Assembly: GCA_031272185.1 (NCBI GenBank)
Contig: JAISUG010000010.1
Span: 1 to 64,000, forward strand
DNA length: 64,000 nucleotides
Direction of reading: 5' to 3'
DNA from: Lachnospiraceae bacterium
GTDB lineage: Bacteria; Bacillota; Clostridia; Lachnospirales; Lachnospiraceae
The translations under genes and the position numbers were made by a program. The notes below the pieces were generated by a model. It did no database searches, was not told the origin of the DNA, and worked only from the letters and a program-made list of their open reading frames with translations. Shown here piece by piece: positions 31,805-41,015 of the stretch. Position 1 is the stretch's first letter. Every line of letters begins with the position of its first letter.

Positions 31805-33256
31805 ATGAGAAAAAGTGTACTTCTGCGGAAGATCGTGCTGCTGCTTTTGTCGGCGGTGCTCCTCTCCGGCATACTCTCTTCCGTCATCTATATCGCCGTG
31901 ACCCGCCGCTCCTACGTGGAGATGCGGACCAAAGAGCTCATGCCCATCGCCCGCACCATCTCCGAGATGCTGGGCAGCGCCCAGGAGCAGGGCGGGTTCA
32001 ACCGCGGCGTCTGGGTGCTCTTCGACCGTGACAACACCAACTTCCTCGGCGCCTCGCTGCATATCTACGACCAGGACGGGCTGTCCCAGATGAGCCAGCC
32101 CGACACCCCCCGCCCACCGGGCGCGGCCAGGCGCGGCCAGGTTTACCGCATGAGCGAGGAAGAGGACTACACCCTTGTGTCGTCCGACCTGAAAACTGTG
32201 CTGGCCGGTGCGGAAGCCTCCGCCATCCGCCAGTCCGAAAGCGGCGAACAATACCTGGTGGTGGGCGTGCCCATCCAAAGCGGCGGGGCCATCACCGGTG
32301 CGGTGATGTTCACGAAATCCGTCAGCGAGCTGGATGCCGCCATGCGGGGCCTCAACCGCACCCTCATCATCAGTACGTTCGCCGCATTCCTCATCATGCT
32401 CATCCCCGCTTACCTCTTCGCCAAGCGCCTGGTGGTGCCCATCCGCCAGATGCGCGACGTGGCCATCGCCATGGGCAAAGGGGACTTCACGGTGCGAGCG
32501 GACGAGGGGCAGAAAGGCGAGATCGGGGAACTGGCGGCATCCATGAACCATTTCGCCCTGGAATCCGGGCAACTGGAACAGACCAGGCGGGACTATGTGG
32601 CCAATGTCTCCCACGAGCTGCGCACACCCATCGCCTCCATCCGCGCCATGGGTGAGACCCTGCGGGACGGCATGGCGAAAACCCAGGAAAAGAGAGACAG
32701 GTTTTACCAAAACATCGTCCGGGAGTCCATGCGCCTTTCCAGGCTGGTGGACGATTTGCTGGAACTCTCCCGCCTCCAGGCAGGGCGGGTGGCCATGCAG
32801 AAATCCCATTTTGATTTGAGGGAAGTGTTCCAGAATATATTGGACGTGTACAGCCATGTGGCGGAGGATGCCCAGGTGGCGCTGGTGGTAGATGTGGACA
32901 TGCAGGCCCCCATCGGCGCATACTCGAACCCAGACCGGGTGGAGCAGGCCCTCGTCATACTCATGGACAATGCCGTCAAGCACTCGCATACGGGCGGGCG
33001 CATAGACATCGGCCTTTGCATCAATGATGGCCACCTGGAGATCAGCGTGGAAAACACCGGCGACGACATCCCCCCCGAAGACCTGCCCTATATCTTCGAC
33101 CGTTTCTACACCGTGGACAAATCCCACTCCGGCGGCGGCACAGGCCTGGGGCTCTCCATAGCCAGCGAAGTCATGAAAGGGCTGGGCGAGCGGATCTGGG
33201 CGCAGAGCGGCCAAGGCCACACGCGCTTCACTTTCACCGTGGCGCAGGCGGGGTGA
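31805..33256 (+). CDS. Membrane sensor histidine kinase
   Basis: 483 aa. First helix KIVLLLLSAVLLSGILSSVI, an extracellular sensor of about 150 residues, second helix TLIISTFAAFLIMLIPAYLF, then a HAMP linker (AKRLVVPIRQMRDVAIAMGK). The HisKA box is NVSHELRTPIASIRAMGETL with the phospho-accepting His. The ATPase domain has DNAVKHSHTGG (N box), SVENTGDDIPPEDL (G1) and GGGTGLGLSIASEVMKGLGE (G2). ATG 31805 has AGAGG upstream. It partners the adjacent response regulator; the layout resembles PhoR/ResE-type kinases. Confidence 0.93.
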   Translation: MRKSVLLRKIVLLLLSAVLLSGILSSVIYIAVTRRSYVEMRTKELMPIARTISEMLGSAQEQGGFNRGVWVLFDRDNTNFLGASLHIYDQDGLSQMSQPDTPRPPGAARRGQVYRMSEEEDYTLVSSDLKTVLAGAEASAIRQSESGEQYLVVGVPIQSGGAITGAVMFTKSVSELDAAMRGLNRTLIISTFAAFLIMLIPAYLFAKRLVVPIRQMRDVAIAMGKGDFTVRADEGQKGEIGELAASMNHFALESGQLEQTRRDYVANVSHELRTPIASIRAMGETLRDGMAKTQEKRDRFYQNIVRESMRLSRLVDDLLELSRLQAGRVAMQKSHFDLREVFQNILDVYSHVAEDAQVALVVDVDMQAPIGAYSNPDRVEQALVILMDNAVKHSHTGGRIDIGLCINDGHLEISVENTGDDIPPEDLPYIFDRFYTVDKSHSGGGTGLGLSIASEVMKGLGERIWAQSGQGHTRFTFTVAQAG

Positions 33257-33336
33257 GACGGCGCGCTCCCCCGCACACCCCATATGTGCACAGACACATG
33301 CACACCTGTCCAGTCCAAACTTTCCCGCATACGCAC

Positions 33337-33365
33337 TTGCAAGGTGATTGCCTGCATGTTACAAT
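33337..33365 (+). promoter_or_regulatory. Predicted promoter of the AAA-like/PD-(D/E)XK gene
   Basis: TTGCAA (33337-33342), 17-bp spacer, TACAAT (33360-33365), 48 bp ahead of the start codon at 33414. Confidence 0.5.
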
Positions 33366-33413
33366 GTGGGTATCCGGACGCATATGAACCGTTTCCGGCA
33401 AGGGGGTGGATGA

Positions 33414-35120
33414 ATGGTCCCAGGCGAGAGCAAGAAAATGATCGATGACGGGAACCCGGATTTCCGATCCATCGTTACGGGCAATGGTTTGTACATCGAC
33501 AAGACCCGGTACATCGAGGTGCTGGAGGGCATAGGGAAGTTCCACCTGGTGCTGCGGCCGAAGCGGTTCGGGAAGTCGCTGTTTACCAGCATGCTGAAAT
33601 ACTACTACGACGTCGCCTACAAAGACGAGTTCGATGCGCTCTTCGGGGGGCTTTACATCCATGAAAACAAGACCGCATTGGCGAACAGCTACAATGTCCT
33701 GAAGTTCGACTTCAGCGGGATCAACTCGGATTCGGACAAACTTGAATACGACTTCACCGACAAGGTGAAGATGTACCTGAATGACACCATCGACAGGAAA
33801 AAGCTCGGGTTCCAACTGGAAGAAAGCAGTGCACCGGCGGCAAACCTGATGTTGCGGGATTTCCTGAGAAAATACAGGAACGTGACCGATGCGAAACTGT
33901 ACCTGCTGGTGGACGAGTATGACAACTTCGCCAATGCCGTGTTGGGGAAGGATTTCGACTACTTTAGGGACATCACCAGCAAATCCGGGTTCGTCCGTTC
34001 ATTCTACGAGGTGTTCAAGGAGTTTTCCGGCGACGTGGTGGAGCGTGTCTACATCACGGGGGTGACGCCCATCACCCTGGATGCGCTGGCCAGCGGGTTC
34101 AACTACGTCACCAACCGTTCATTGGATGCCAGGATCAGCGACATGATCGGGTTCACCGAGCAAGAAGTCAGCGACATGGTGGACTACTATGGGTTGGACC
34201 CGGTACACAAGGAGGCACTGCGGGAGTATTACGATGGGTATCTGTTCAGCGACGAAAGCGAAGACGGAAGCAGGATCTACAATTCCACACTGGTGTTTTA
34301 CTATCTGGCAAAGTTGATCGGGGTGGGGAAGGCCCCCAAAAACCTCATTGATGCCAGGGTGCAGTCTGACCCCGGGATGGTGCGGAACCTAATCGACCTG
34401 TACCAGGACACGGAGACAAAACTGAGCATCATGGAAACCATCCAAAGGCAGGAGGAGCTGCCGGCAATGATCGCCCTGAAGTTCGAGCAGGGGCGTTTCA
34501 TGGAGTCACAGGATGACCTGATCTCCATGATGTATTATCTAGGGTTCCTGACCATCAGGGAAAACCAGACCCATCAGTCGATGCTGGGCATCCCCAACCG
34601 GACCATCGAGGCATTGTATTCGAACCTGTACTTAAGCTACGTGAACAGACGGCTGATCCCCAGCCTATCGGATCTGAACGTGGCGGTGAATGCCATGCTC
34701 CAGCGGGGCGACTACGGGGTGTTCCTGAAGTACCTGGCAAAGAACCTCTCCCTGCTCTCGGACCACGACTTCGACCACATGAACGAGCAGGGGATCAAGA
34801 ATTTCATCATCGCCTACCTGCGCCTCTACCAGGACATCCACCTGGAGACGGAGCTGGACGTGGGGGGGGGCAACCACATCGACGCCGCGATCCTGCCCGC
34901 GCCCCTGACCAAATTCGACCATTACTATGTCGTCGAGATGAAGTACCTGAGCAAGGCGAAAGACACCCCCGCCGCCAGGGCCGCAAAGAGGGCGGAGGCC
35001 ATGGGGCAGCTATCCCGCTACCGCGCCAGCGCCAAAGTCGCCGAGGTGGAGAAACACTTCCCCATCCACAAGCTCATCATCCTGGTGGTGAAAAACGAGG
35101 TGACTGCGGAGGAGGTGTGA
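33414..35120 (+). CDS. AAA-ATPase-like protein with C-terminal PD-(D/E)XK nuclease-like domain
   Basis: 568 aa, the size of the family common in gut Clostridia and Bacteroidetes. The N-terminus NPDFRSIVTGNGLYIDKTRY and HLVLRPKRFGKSLFTSMLK carry a variant P-loop. KLYLLVDEYDNFANAVL is the Walker B-like strand, and RVYITGVTPITLDALASGFN follows. The C-terminal part has a nuclease-like core (GGGNHIDAAI and YYVVEMKYLSKAKD, the last giving the ExK motif). These genes often occur in many copies and are suspected mobile or defence-related elements, but their function is not established. It uses ATG 33414 after AAGGGGGTGG. Its 3' end overlaps the convergent trmL by 44 bp. Confidence 0.88.
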   Translation: MVPGESKKMIDDGNPDFRSIVTGNGLYIDKTRYIEVLEGIGKFHLVLRPKRFGKSLFTSMLKYYYDVAYKDEFDALFGGLYIHENKTALANSYNVLKFDFSGINSDSDKLEYDFTDKVKMYLNDTIDRKKLGFQLEESSAPAANLMLRDFLRKYRNVTDAKLYLLVDEYDNFANAVLGKDFDYFRDITSKSGFVRSFYEVFKEFSGDVVERVYITGVTPITLDALASGFNYVTNRSLDARISDMIGFTEQEVSDMVDYYGLDPVHKEALREYYDGYLFSDESEDGSRIYNSTLVFYYLAKLIGVGKAPKNLIDARVQSDPGMVRNLIDLYQDTETKLSIMETIQRQEELPAMIALKFEQGRFMESQDDLISMMYYLGFLTIRENQTHQSMLGIPNRTIEALYSNLYLSYVNRRLIPSLSDLNVAVNAMLQRGDYGVFLKYLAKNLSLLSDHDFDHMNEQGIKNFIIAYLRLYQDIHLETELDVGGGNHIDAAILPAPLTKFDHYYVVEMKYLSKAKDTPAARAAKRAEAMGQLSRYRASAKVAEVEKHFPIHKLIILVVKNEVTAEEV

Positions 35121-35622
35121 CGGGCTGGATGTTCCAGGACCTCCCCAGCTTTCCCCCCGCCTGCTTCATCCCCGGGAACCCCTGCTTCCGCAGGGCCTCG
35201 TACAGCACGATGGCGACAGCGTTGGACAGGTTCAGGGAACGGAACTCCCCCTGCATGGGGATCCGCACACAAGTGTCCGCATACCGCGCCAGGATTTCTT
35301 CCGGCAGGCCGGCGCTCTCCTTCCCGAACAGGAGGAAAGCGTCGGGCAGGTAGTCCACATCTGAATACACCCTCGCCGCTTTCGTGGTCGCGGGGTACAG
35401 CCTTGCGCCGGGATTGCGCCCCAGAAAATCCGCGAAGTCCGCATACACCGCCACATCCAGCGCATCCCAGTAGTCCAGCCCCGCCCTTGCCAGCGCTTTT
35501 TCGTTCAGGCGGAACCCCAAAGGCCCCACCAAGTGCAGCTTCGTCCCCGTCGCGACGCAGGTGCGCCCGATGTTCCCGGTGTTCGCCGGTATCTCCGGCT
35601 CCAGAAGCACGACGTGCAGCAT
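35077..35622 (-). CDS. trmL: tRNA (cytidine/uridine-2'-O-)-methyltransferase, SpoU superfamily
   Basis: 181 aa. Starts MLHVVLLEPEIPANTGNIGR, with the SPOUT motif 1 (PANTGNIGRTC). It continues LVGPLGFRLNEKALARAGLD, LLFGKESAGLPEEIL (motif 2) and CVRIPMQGEFRSLNLSNAVA (motif 3), the knotted AdoMet site. It methylates the ribose of the wobble base 34 in tRNA-Leu isoacceptors. ATG 35622 follows GGGAGG by seven bases. The last ~20 residues are Pro-rich and read into the opposite-strand gene's end, which suggests an extended C-terminus. Confidence 0.92.
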   Translation of the reverse strand: MLHVVLLEPEIPANTGNIGRTCVATGTKLHLVGPLGFRLNEKALARAGLDYWDALDVAVYADFADFLGRNPGARLYPATTKAARVYSDVDYLPDAFLLFGKESAGLPEEILARYADTCVRIPMQGEFRSLNLSNAVAIVLYEALRKQGFPGMKQAGGKLGRSWNIQPVTPPPQSPRFSPPG

Positions 35623-35773
35623 ACAGTACCTCCCGGCCATTCCCATGATTGCGCTGTCGACAAGATACCACGCCCAGTGACGCCGCACACCCAAACACCC
35701 CCGGCCCGACTGCCATTCGCAGCCCGCCACGTCTTTGCTCGGGATGCCCCTTTGCCGCGGCCGCCACCGACTC

Positions 35774-37666
35774 CTAGGTCAACGCTTCCCCATGCGCCCG
35801 CACCGCATCCGACACATCGCCCGCCATATAGAGGGAGCCGAAGGCGCAGATCACGTCACCGGGGCCCGCCGCCGCAAACGCCGCTTCCACTGCGGCAGGG
35901 ATGGTGGCGCACGGGGTGACTTCGATATCCTGGGGCACCCGCCCGGCACACCCACCCCCGGTCAACGGTCCCGCCCCAATCGCCGCCTGCATCGCCCCCT
36001 CGGGCGGCTGCGCCGCCTTTGCGCGCCTCCCCTCGATGAAATGCGCCAGTTCTTGGGCCGGCAGCGCCCTGGGGCTGTCCGGCGTGACCGTGAAAATGCG
36101 TTTCGCCAATGGCAATATGGCGTCCGCCATCGCCCCGTAATCCTTGTCCGCCATCACCCCGAATATGAAGATCGCCTGCCTGCCGGGAAAATGCCGGCGC
36201 AGGCTGTCCGCCACCATCTGTGCCCCCTGGGGGTTGTGCCCCCCGTCAAGGATGAATGTGGGGTTCCCCTGCCGCACCACCTCGAACCTGGCAGGCCAGC
36301 GCACTTCTTCCAGCCCTTTGCGTATGGCCGCTTCCGATATCTCCCAGCCCAACCCCTGCAGCGCTTTCACCGCCGTCAGCGCAGTGGCCGCATTGTAGGG
36401 CTGGTAGTCTCCCGGCAGCGACAGACGCAAATCTTCCAGCCCATCGAAATCAAAGGTGAACCCCATAGGAGAAGCACCATTCACCGCCAGTTTGGAAAAA
36501 TCCACGCAGGTCAGGGATGCCCCCCTCTCCCGGCAGATTTCCCTTACCATGCGAAGCGCTGCATCGGCCCCGTCAACTTCCCTTTCCTCCACCGCGCTTT
36601 CGCCAATGCGGCAGATTTCCCTTGCCATGCGAAGCGCTGCATCGGCCCCGTCAACTTCCCTTTCCTTCACCGCGCTTTCGCCAATGCGGTTTCCGTCTTT
36701 CAAGCGACTTTCAATCAGCCCACCGCACCCGTCAGGCAATGTTTCAGCCGTACCCTTGGCCACGCCCTTTGGTGCGCGCCCCATCGCCCGGCCCTGCGGA
36801 TCCCCAGGTGGATACAGCACCACCTGCCCCCCGGGCTTCACGATCCCCGCTTTCTCAGCGGCGATTTTCGCCAATGTGTTCCCCAGTTCCCCAGTGTGGT
36901 CCATCCCCAGGGCAGTTATGACCGCCACCTCCGGCACAGGTATCACATTGGTGGCATCCAGTCGCCCCCCCAAGCCCACTTCCATCACCACGATGTCGCA
37001 ACGGACCCTGGCAAAATGTGCCAATGCCAACGCCGTGAGCAGCTCGAACTCTGTGGGGTGGTCTCCAATCGGCCCCCATACCTTCCAATCATGTCCGGCC
37101 GTGCCCCGGGTTGCCTGGTCCGCCTCGTCCGCCATGGGCACCCCAGCCTCTTTGTCCGCAACCTTTGTGCCGCCTGGCCCCTGCCCATGCAGCGGCACCG
37201 TTTCGCCCCATGTCCCTCCTGCACTTGCCCCCGCACCTTTCTGTGCACACTCCCCTGCACCTGTCTGTGCACACTCCCCTGCACCTTTCTGTGCACACTC
37301 CCCCGCACCTTTCTGTGCACACTCCCCTGCACCTGTCCCCACCCCTTCCACCGCATCCCTCACCGCCTCGGCCGCCGCGGCGAAATCCGCATCCGATATC
37401 TCCAGCCCATCCACCTGTATGCGCTCATTGTACCTTTTGAGGTGTGGGGAGGTGTACAGCCCTGTCCGGTACCCAGCCTGCGTCATGATGGAACTGACCA
37501 TGGCCGCGACGCTGCCTTTGCCGTTGGTCCCCGCTATGTGCACGAACCGCAGCCCATCCTGCGGGTTCCCCATCCGCCCCAAAAGCTCCTCCATCCGCTG
37601 CAAACCCAGCCTGCTCCCCCGCCAGTCCCTATGGGTCAGATACCCTATAGCTTCCGTATAATCCAT
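35774..37666 (-). CDS. folC: Folylpolyglutamate synthase / dihydrofolate synthase with repeat insertions
   Basis: 630 aa, against about 430 for typical FolC. Core motifs are intact: MDYTEAIGYLTHRDW at the start, P-loop HIAGTNGKGSVAAMVSSIM, TSPHLKRYNERIQVDG, ELLTALALAHFAR, MEVGLGGRLDATNVI, LGMDHTGELGNTLAKIAAEK, GDYQPYNAATALTAVKAL, and the C-terminal VRQGNPTFILDGGHNPQGAQ. Extra sequence sits at loops. An array of the octapeptide AGECAQKG (24-bp units, about 37221-37335) comes just after the ISDADF segment. Further on there is a 26-aa tandem duplication (78 bp, two copies at 36531-36686). It ligates glutamate to folates and fits the C1 gene set 4-10 kb away. ATG 37666 follows AGGTG by six bases. 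Confidence 0.92.
   Translation of the reverse strand: MDYTEAIGYLTHRDWRGSRLGLQRMEELLGRMGNPQDGLRFVHIAGTNGKGSVAAMVSSIMTQAGYRTGLYTSPHLKRYNERIQVDGLEISDADFAAAAEAVRDAVEGVGTGAGECAQKGAGECAQKGAGECAQTGAGECAQKGAGASAGGTWGETVPLHGQGPGGTKVADKEAGVPMADEADQATRGTAGHDWKVWGPIGDHPTEFELLTALALAHFARVRCDIVVMEVGLGGRLDATNVIPVPEVAVITALGMDHTGELGNTLAKIAAEKAGIVKPGGQVVLYPPGDPQGRAMGRAPKGVAKGTAETLPDGCGGLIESRLKDGNRIGESAVKEREVDGADAALRMAREICRIGESAVEEREVDGADAALRMVREICRERGASLTCVDFSKLAVNGASPMGFTFDFDGLEDLRLSLPGDYQPYNAATALTAVKALQGLGWEISEAAIRKGLEEVRWPARFEVVRQGNPTFILDGGHNPQGAQMVADSLRRHFPGRQAIFIFGVMADKDYGAMADAILPLAKRIFTVTPDSPRALPAQELAHFIEGRRAKAAQPPEGAMQAAIGAGPLTGGGCAGRVPQDIEVTPCATIPAAVEAAFAAAGPGDVICAFGSLYMAGDVSDAVRAHGEALT
36531..36686. 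repeat. Two 78-bp in-frame tandem copies inside folC
   Basis: Units at 36531-36608 and 36609-36686, both starting CGGCAGATTTCCCTT, differ at a few positions. They encode a 26-residue stretch twice (EREVDGADAALRM is the shared heart). Confidence 0.9.
37221..37335. repeat. 24-bp in-frame tandem repeats inside folC
   Basis: About five units of 24 bp (plus-strand form CACTCCCCTGCACCTTTCTG) encode the octapeptide AGECAQKG repeated in a loop of FolC. Confidence 0.85.
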
Positions 37667-37910
37667 AATTTCACCTCGCACAGCTTATCGTTTCATCATC
37701 AACCAGGGGCTCCGCCCTTGAAGCGGCAGGCCACCGTCTTCACCTCCGCGCAGCTTCTCGCTTTATCATCTCTCGCCCACATATTATCACAAAGCGACAG
37801 CGATTGCCACCGAAAACGGGGTATGGTGTTGGCTTTTCAGCGGAATTGCCACATCATTTCAAAGCATTTGCGAAACGCAAGTGGTTTTTGTTGACATGGC
37901 AGGGGGTGTT

Positions 37911-38075
37911 ATGTATGATGTGATGGAAGCCGGAGGACGAGTATATGCATTTCTGATGATTCAGGAGCTGCTGATTCAGTATATTTGGGTTGTCTTAAAG
38001 GAACGGCTGGAATACTGGGAGAGCCAGAAAAAAGGCCGCCCCGGATTTCGCCGGAGACAGCCCTTCCTCGCATAA
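37911..38075 (+). CDS. Possible small protein (54 aa), uncertain
   Basis: An open frame starting MYDVMEAGGRVYAFLMIQEL with AGGGGG six bases upstream of the ATG. It has a short hydrophobic run (LLIQYIWVVLKERL) and a basic C-terminus (KKGRPGFRRRQPF). It is the only plausible gene in the 431-bp folC-hppA gap. TTGACA and TATGAT with a 17-bp spacer lie around 37890-37918, overlapping the start codon, which argues against this exact start. I do not recognise a family; it could be a transposase or other gene fragment. Confidence 0.25.
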   Translation: MYDVMEAGGRVYAFLMIQELLIQYIWVVLKERLEYWESQKKGRPGFRRRQPFLA

Positions 38076-38097
38076 TATGTGCGCCCTGCGCCCAAAC

Positions 38098-40284
38098 CTA
38101 CTTTATCAGCGCCACGGCCATCATCACGCCCGAAAACACGATGCACACCATGGACACCAGCTTGATCAGGATGTTTATGGCCGGCCCGGATGTGTCCTTG
38201 AAGGGGTCACCCACGGTGTCGCCCACCACGGCCGCCATATGCGGGTCTGAATGTTTGCCCCCATGGTTGCCCGCCTCGATGTACTTTTTCGCATTGTCCC
38301 ATGCGCCGCCGCAGTTGGACATCATCACCGCCAGTATGAAGCCCGAAACCGTGGAACCGGCCAGCAACCCCACCACCCCGTTGATGCCCAGGAAGAACCC
38401 GGTGAGTATCGGCACGATGATGGCGCAAAGCGCCGGCAGGACCATCTCTCTCTGGGCCGACTTCGTGCAGATGTCGATGCAGCGGGAATAGTCAGGCTCC
38501 GCTTTCCCCTCCATGATGCCTGCGATCTCCTTGAACTGACGGCGCACTTCCAGGACCACGCTCTGGGCGGCCCGGCCCACCGCGTTCATGGTGAAGGAGG
38601 AGAACAGGTACGGCAGCATGGCGCCGATGAACAGCCCCACCAGCACCACCGGGTTCGTGATGGTCAGATCAAACACGAAGCCCGGATCCTTGATGTGGAT
38701 CTCGTCGATGAAGGCGGAGATCAAGGCCAGCGCCGTCAATGCGGCGCTGCCTATGGCAAACCCCTTGCCTGTGGCCGCGGTGGTGTTGCCCAGGGAATCC
38801 AGCGCGTCCGTGCGTTTGCGCACCTCCTCGCCCAGCCCGCTCATCTCCGCGATGCCGCCCGCATTGTCCGCCACGGGCCCGTAGGCGTCAGTGGCCAATG
38901 TGATGCCCAGTGTGGAGAGCATGCCCACCGCAGACAGGCCGATACCGAAAAGGCCTTGGTTGGCGGCCTGTGAACCGAAGGCCGAGCCGATGGCGCCCGC
39001 ACCGCCCGCGGCCATGAAACTCACCATGACAGACACGCCCACCACCACCACGGGGATGACCGTGGACTGCATGCCCAGTGCGATGCCGCCGATGATGATG
39101 GTGGCCGGACCCGTCAGGGATGTTTCGGCCAGCTTCTGGGTGGGCTTGTACGTGTCAGACGTGTAATACTCCGTGAAATACCCGATGAGCACGCCCGCAG
39201 CCAGGCCGGACAATATCGCTACGTAGTACCCGTACCCGCCCAGACCGGGTTTCACTATGAGCAGGTATGTCAGCGGCAGCCCCGCCAATGCGCTCAGGGC
39301 CGCGGCCGCCCATGTCCCCCTGCGCAGCGCCGCCAGCAAAGTCTTCTGGGATGCGTCTTCCTTGCAGGAGACCAGGAACGTGCAGATGAGGGACACCACT
39401 ATGCCCACCGCCGCCATCAGCAGCGGCAGCGCCACCCCATAGAACCCGAACCCCGCCGAGACCGCCAGCGCCGCGGTGGCTATGACCGAACCCACGTATG
39501 ACTCGTACAGGTCCGCGCCCATTCCGGCCACGTCCCCTACATTGTCTCCCACGTTGTCGGCGATGACAGCCGGGTTGCGGGGGTCGTCTTCGGGGATACC
39601 CTGCTCGTTCTTGCCCACCAGGTCAGCGCCCACGTCGGCGGCCTTCGTGTAAATGCCGCCGCCCACACGGGCGAACAGCGCCATGGACGACGCACCCATG
39701 CCGAATGTGAGCATGGTGGATGTGATGAACTCGATCTGCATTTGCTCCAAAGCCACCGCGTTCATGCCCTCGTAAACCATGTTCTTGAGCTGGGCCACGA
39801 AAGGCAGCGGCACCGCCTTCAGGATGAAAAACCATATGGACAGATCCAAAAGTCCCAGCCCCACCACGGTGAACCCCATGACCGACCCGGAGGCAAAAGC
39901 GACTTTCAGCCCGCTGTTGAGGCTTCCGGACGCCGCTTGCGCCGTCCTGGCATTGGACGACGTGGCGATGCTCATGCCCACGAACCCGGCGAGACCGGAG
40001 AAAAACCCGCCGCTAAGGAATGCAAAAGGCGTAAACGGCGGCAAATACCCCGCAAATGCCATGATGGCCAATATGACGGTCACCACCGCAAAGAATATCC
40101 CCACGCCCCGGTACTGCCGCTGCAGGTAAGCCCTGGCGCCCACCCGTATGATCTTCGCCAACTTGACCATGCGTTCGGAGCCCTCCGAGAACTTCAGTAT
40201 CCGCCTGGCCTGCCATGCGGCAAAAGCCAGGGCGATCACAGAGCAAACCGGTACCAAGTAAAACAGTGCTTCCAACTCTTTCAT
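38098..40284 (-). CDS. hppA: Membrane-bound ion-translocating pyrophosphatase, potassium-dependent type
   Basis: 728 aa with about 16 membrane helices. The catalytic loops are complete: YTKAADVGADLVGKNEQGIP, EDDPRNPAVIADNVGDNVGD, MGADLYESYVGS, and near the C-terminus KKYIEAGN with GDTVGDPFKDTSGPAIN. The segment GNTTAATGKGFAIGSAALTA has Ala where potassium-independent enzymes have Lys, so the pump should need potassium. Such enzymes export sodium or protons at the cost of pyrophosphate. Together with Rnf at the left edge this fits an anaerobe living on ion-gradient economy. GGAGGTGGAGGT is directly ahead of ATG 40284. Confidence 0.95.
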   Translation of the reverse strand: MKELEALFYLVPVCSVIALAFAAWQARRILKFSEGSERMVKLAKIIRVGARAYLQRQYRGVGIFFAVVTVILAIMAFAGYLPPFTPFAFLSGGFFSGLAGFVGMSIATSSNARTAQAASGSLNSGLKVAFASGSVMGFTVVGLGLLDLSIWFFILKAVPLPFVAQLKNMVYEGMNAVALEQMQIEFITSTMLTFGMGASSMALFARVGGGIYTKAADVGADLVGKNEQGIPEDDPRNPAVIADNVGDNVGDVAGMGADLYESYVGSVIATAALAVSAGFGFYGVALPLLMAAVGIVVSLICTFLVSCKEDASQKTLLAALRRGTWAAAALSALAGLPLTYLLIVKPGLGGYGYYVAILSGLAAGVLIGYFTEYYTSDTYKPTQKLAETSLTGPATIIIGGIALGMQSTVIPVVVVGVSVMVSFMAAGGAGAIGSAFGSQAANQGLFGIGLSAVGMLSTLGITLATDAYGPVADNAGGIAEMSGLGEEVRKRTDALDSLGNTTAATGKGFAIGSAALTALALISAFIDEIHIKDPGFVFDLTITNPVVLVGLFIGAMLPYLFSSFTMNAVGRAAQSVVLEVRRQFKEIAGIMEGKAEPDYSRCIDICTKSAQREMVLPALCAIIVPILTGFFLGINGVVGLLAGSTVSGFILAVMMSNCGGAWDNAKKYIEAGNHGGKHSDPHMAAVVGDTVGDPFKDTSGPAINILIKLVSMVCIVFSGVMMAVALIK

Positions 40285-40318
40285 ACCTCCACCTCCAATA
40301 TAAAACGTACTGTAACCA

Positions 40319-40382
40319 GGGCATTTCCCGCATTATCTTTGGTGTCCCCCGGGCATTTCCCGCATTATCTTTGGTATCCCCC
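40319..40382. repeat. Two 32-bp tandem repeats in the hppA leader
   Basis: Units 40319-40350 and 40351-40382 (both opening GGGCATTTCCCGCATTATCT) differ at one base. They lie between the predicted transcription start and the ribosome site of hppA, so they are transcribed. Confidence 0.85.
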
Positions 40383-40400
40383 GCCGGGGCATTGGACAAT

Positions 40401-40429
40401 ATTGTGGCACATATTTACAAATTTGTCAA
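40401..40429 (-). promoter_or_regulatory. Promoter of hppA
   Basis: Minus strand: TTGACA (40429-40424), 17-bp spacer, CACAAT (40406-40401). Gives a leader of about 110 nt carrying the 32-bp repeats. Confidence 0.6.
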
Positions 40430-40627
40430 TGGAATAAAATGGGAAATTTGTTAATTTTCCCTACAAAAATCCGAAAAAAGCCCGAATTTTCCCATGTGTT
40501 ATGTGCATGATACCATGTCAAAAAAACAACAATGCAGCAACATGCACAATGACGCAAAAATCGCAAACGTTTCTGCATGTTTTTGCGGTTTCTCGCCACT
40601 GCCGCACAACATTCTATGTTTTGAGTA

Positions 40628-40656
40628 CTGACAAACCCGCACCGGCGTGGTATAGT
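40628..40656 (+). promoter_or_regulatory. Predicted promoter of fthC and the C1 gene run
   Basis: CTGACA (40628-40633), 17-bp spacer, TATAGT (40651-40656). It would give a leader of about 350 nt that includes the 71-bp tandem repeats. Confidence 0.5.
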
Positions 40657-40786
40657 GTGTGGCACAGGGGCCGCCAATCGTCATTTTTGTACAGTCCCAC
40701 CCCGCCTTTTTCAATCGTTTTGTGCATGGCTTTTTTTCGGGTGATGCTGTATACTATATGGGACGTCACATTTTGCCCGGCCTTTA

Positions 40787-40970
40787 CCTGCGAGCTTCCT
40801 TGCGCCGGCACGGTTCGTCTGCAAGGTAAGCGCTATCTTGAAGATGGACGGTGACGACCTGCGAGCTTCCTTGCGCCGGCCTGGCCCGCCTGCAAGGTGA
40901 GTGCTATCTTGACGATAGACGGTGACGACCCGCGTATCTCCTTGCGCCGCCACGGTCCGCCTGCAAGGGT
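40787..40970. repeat. 71-bp tandem repeats in the fthC leader
   Basis: Two full units and a partial third in exact 71-bp register (CCTGCGAGCTTCCTTGCGCC at 40787 and 40858, a variant at 40929). Each unit contains CCTTGC and GCAAGG about 25 bp apart and an ATCTTGA(A/C)GAT mini-palindrome, so each could fold. Apart from promoters I see nothing else in the 731-bp hppA-fthC gap. Confidence 0.85.
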
Positions 40971-41015
40971 TTGCGAAGTTTCATACGACAGTGTGGGAAA
41001 GGCTTGGGAGTCATC

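Noticed and set aside
35735..37894. 719-codon plus-strand frame opposite folC
   Set aside because: Pro/Cys/His-rich shadow; repeats in it are the complement of folC repeats.
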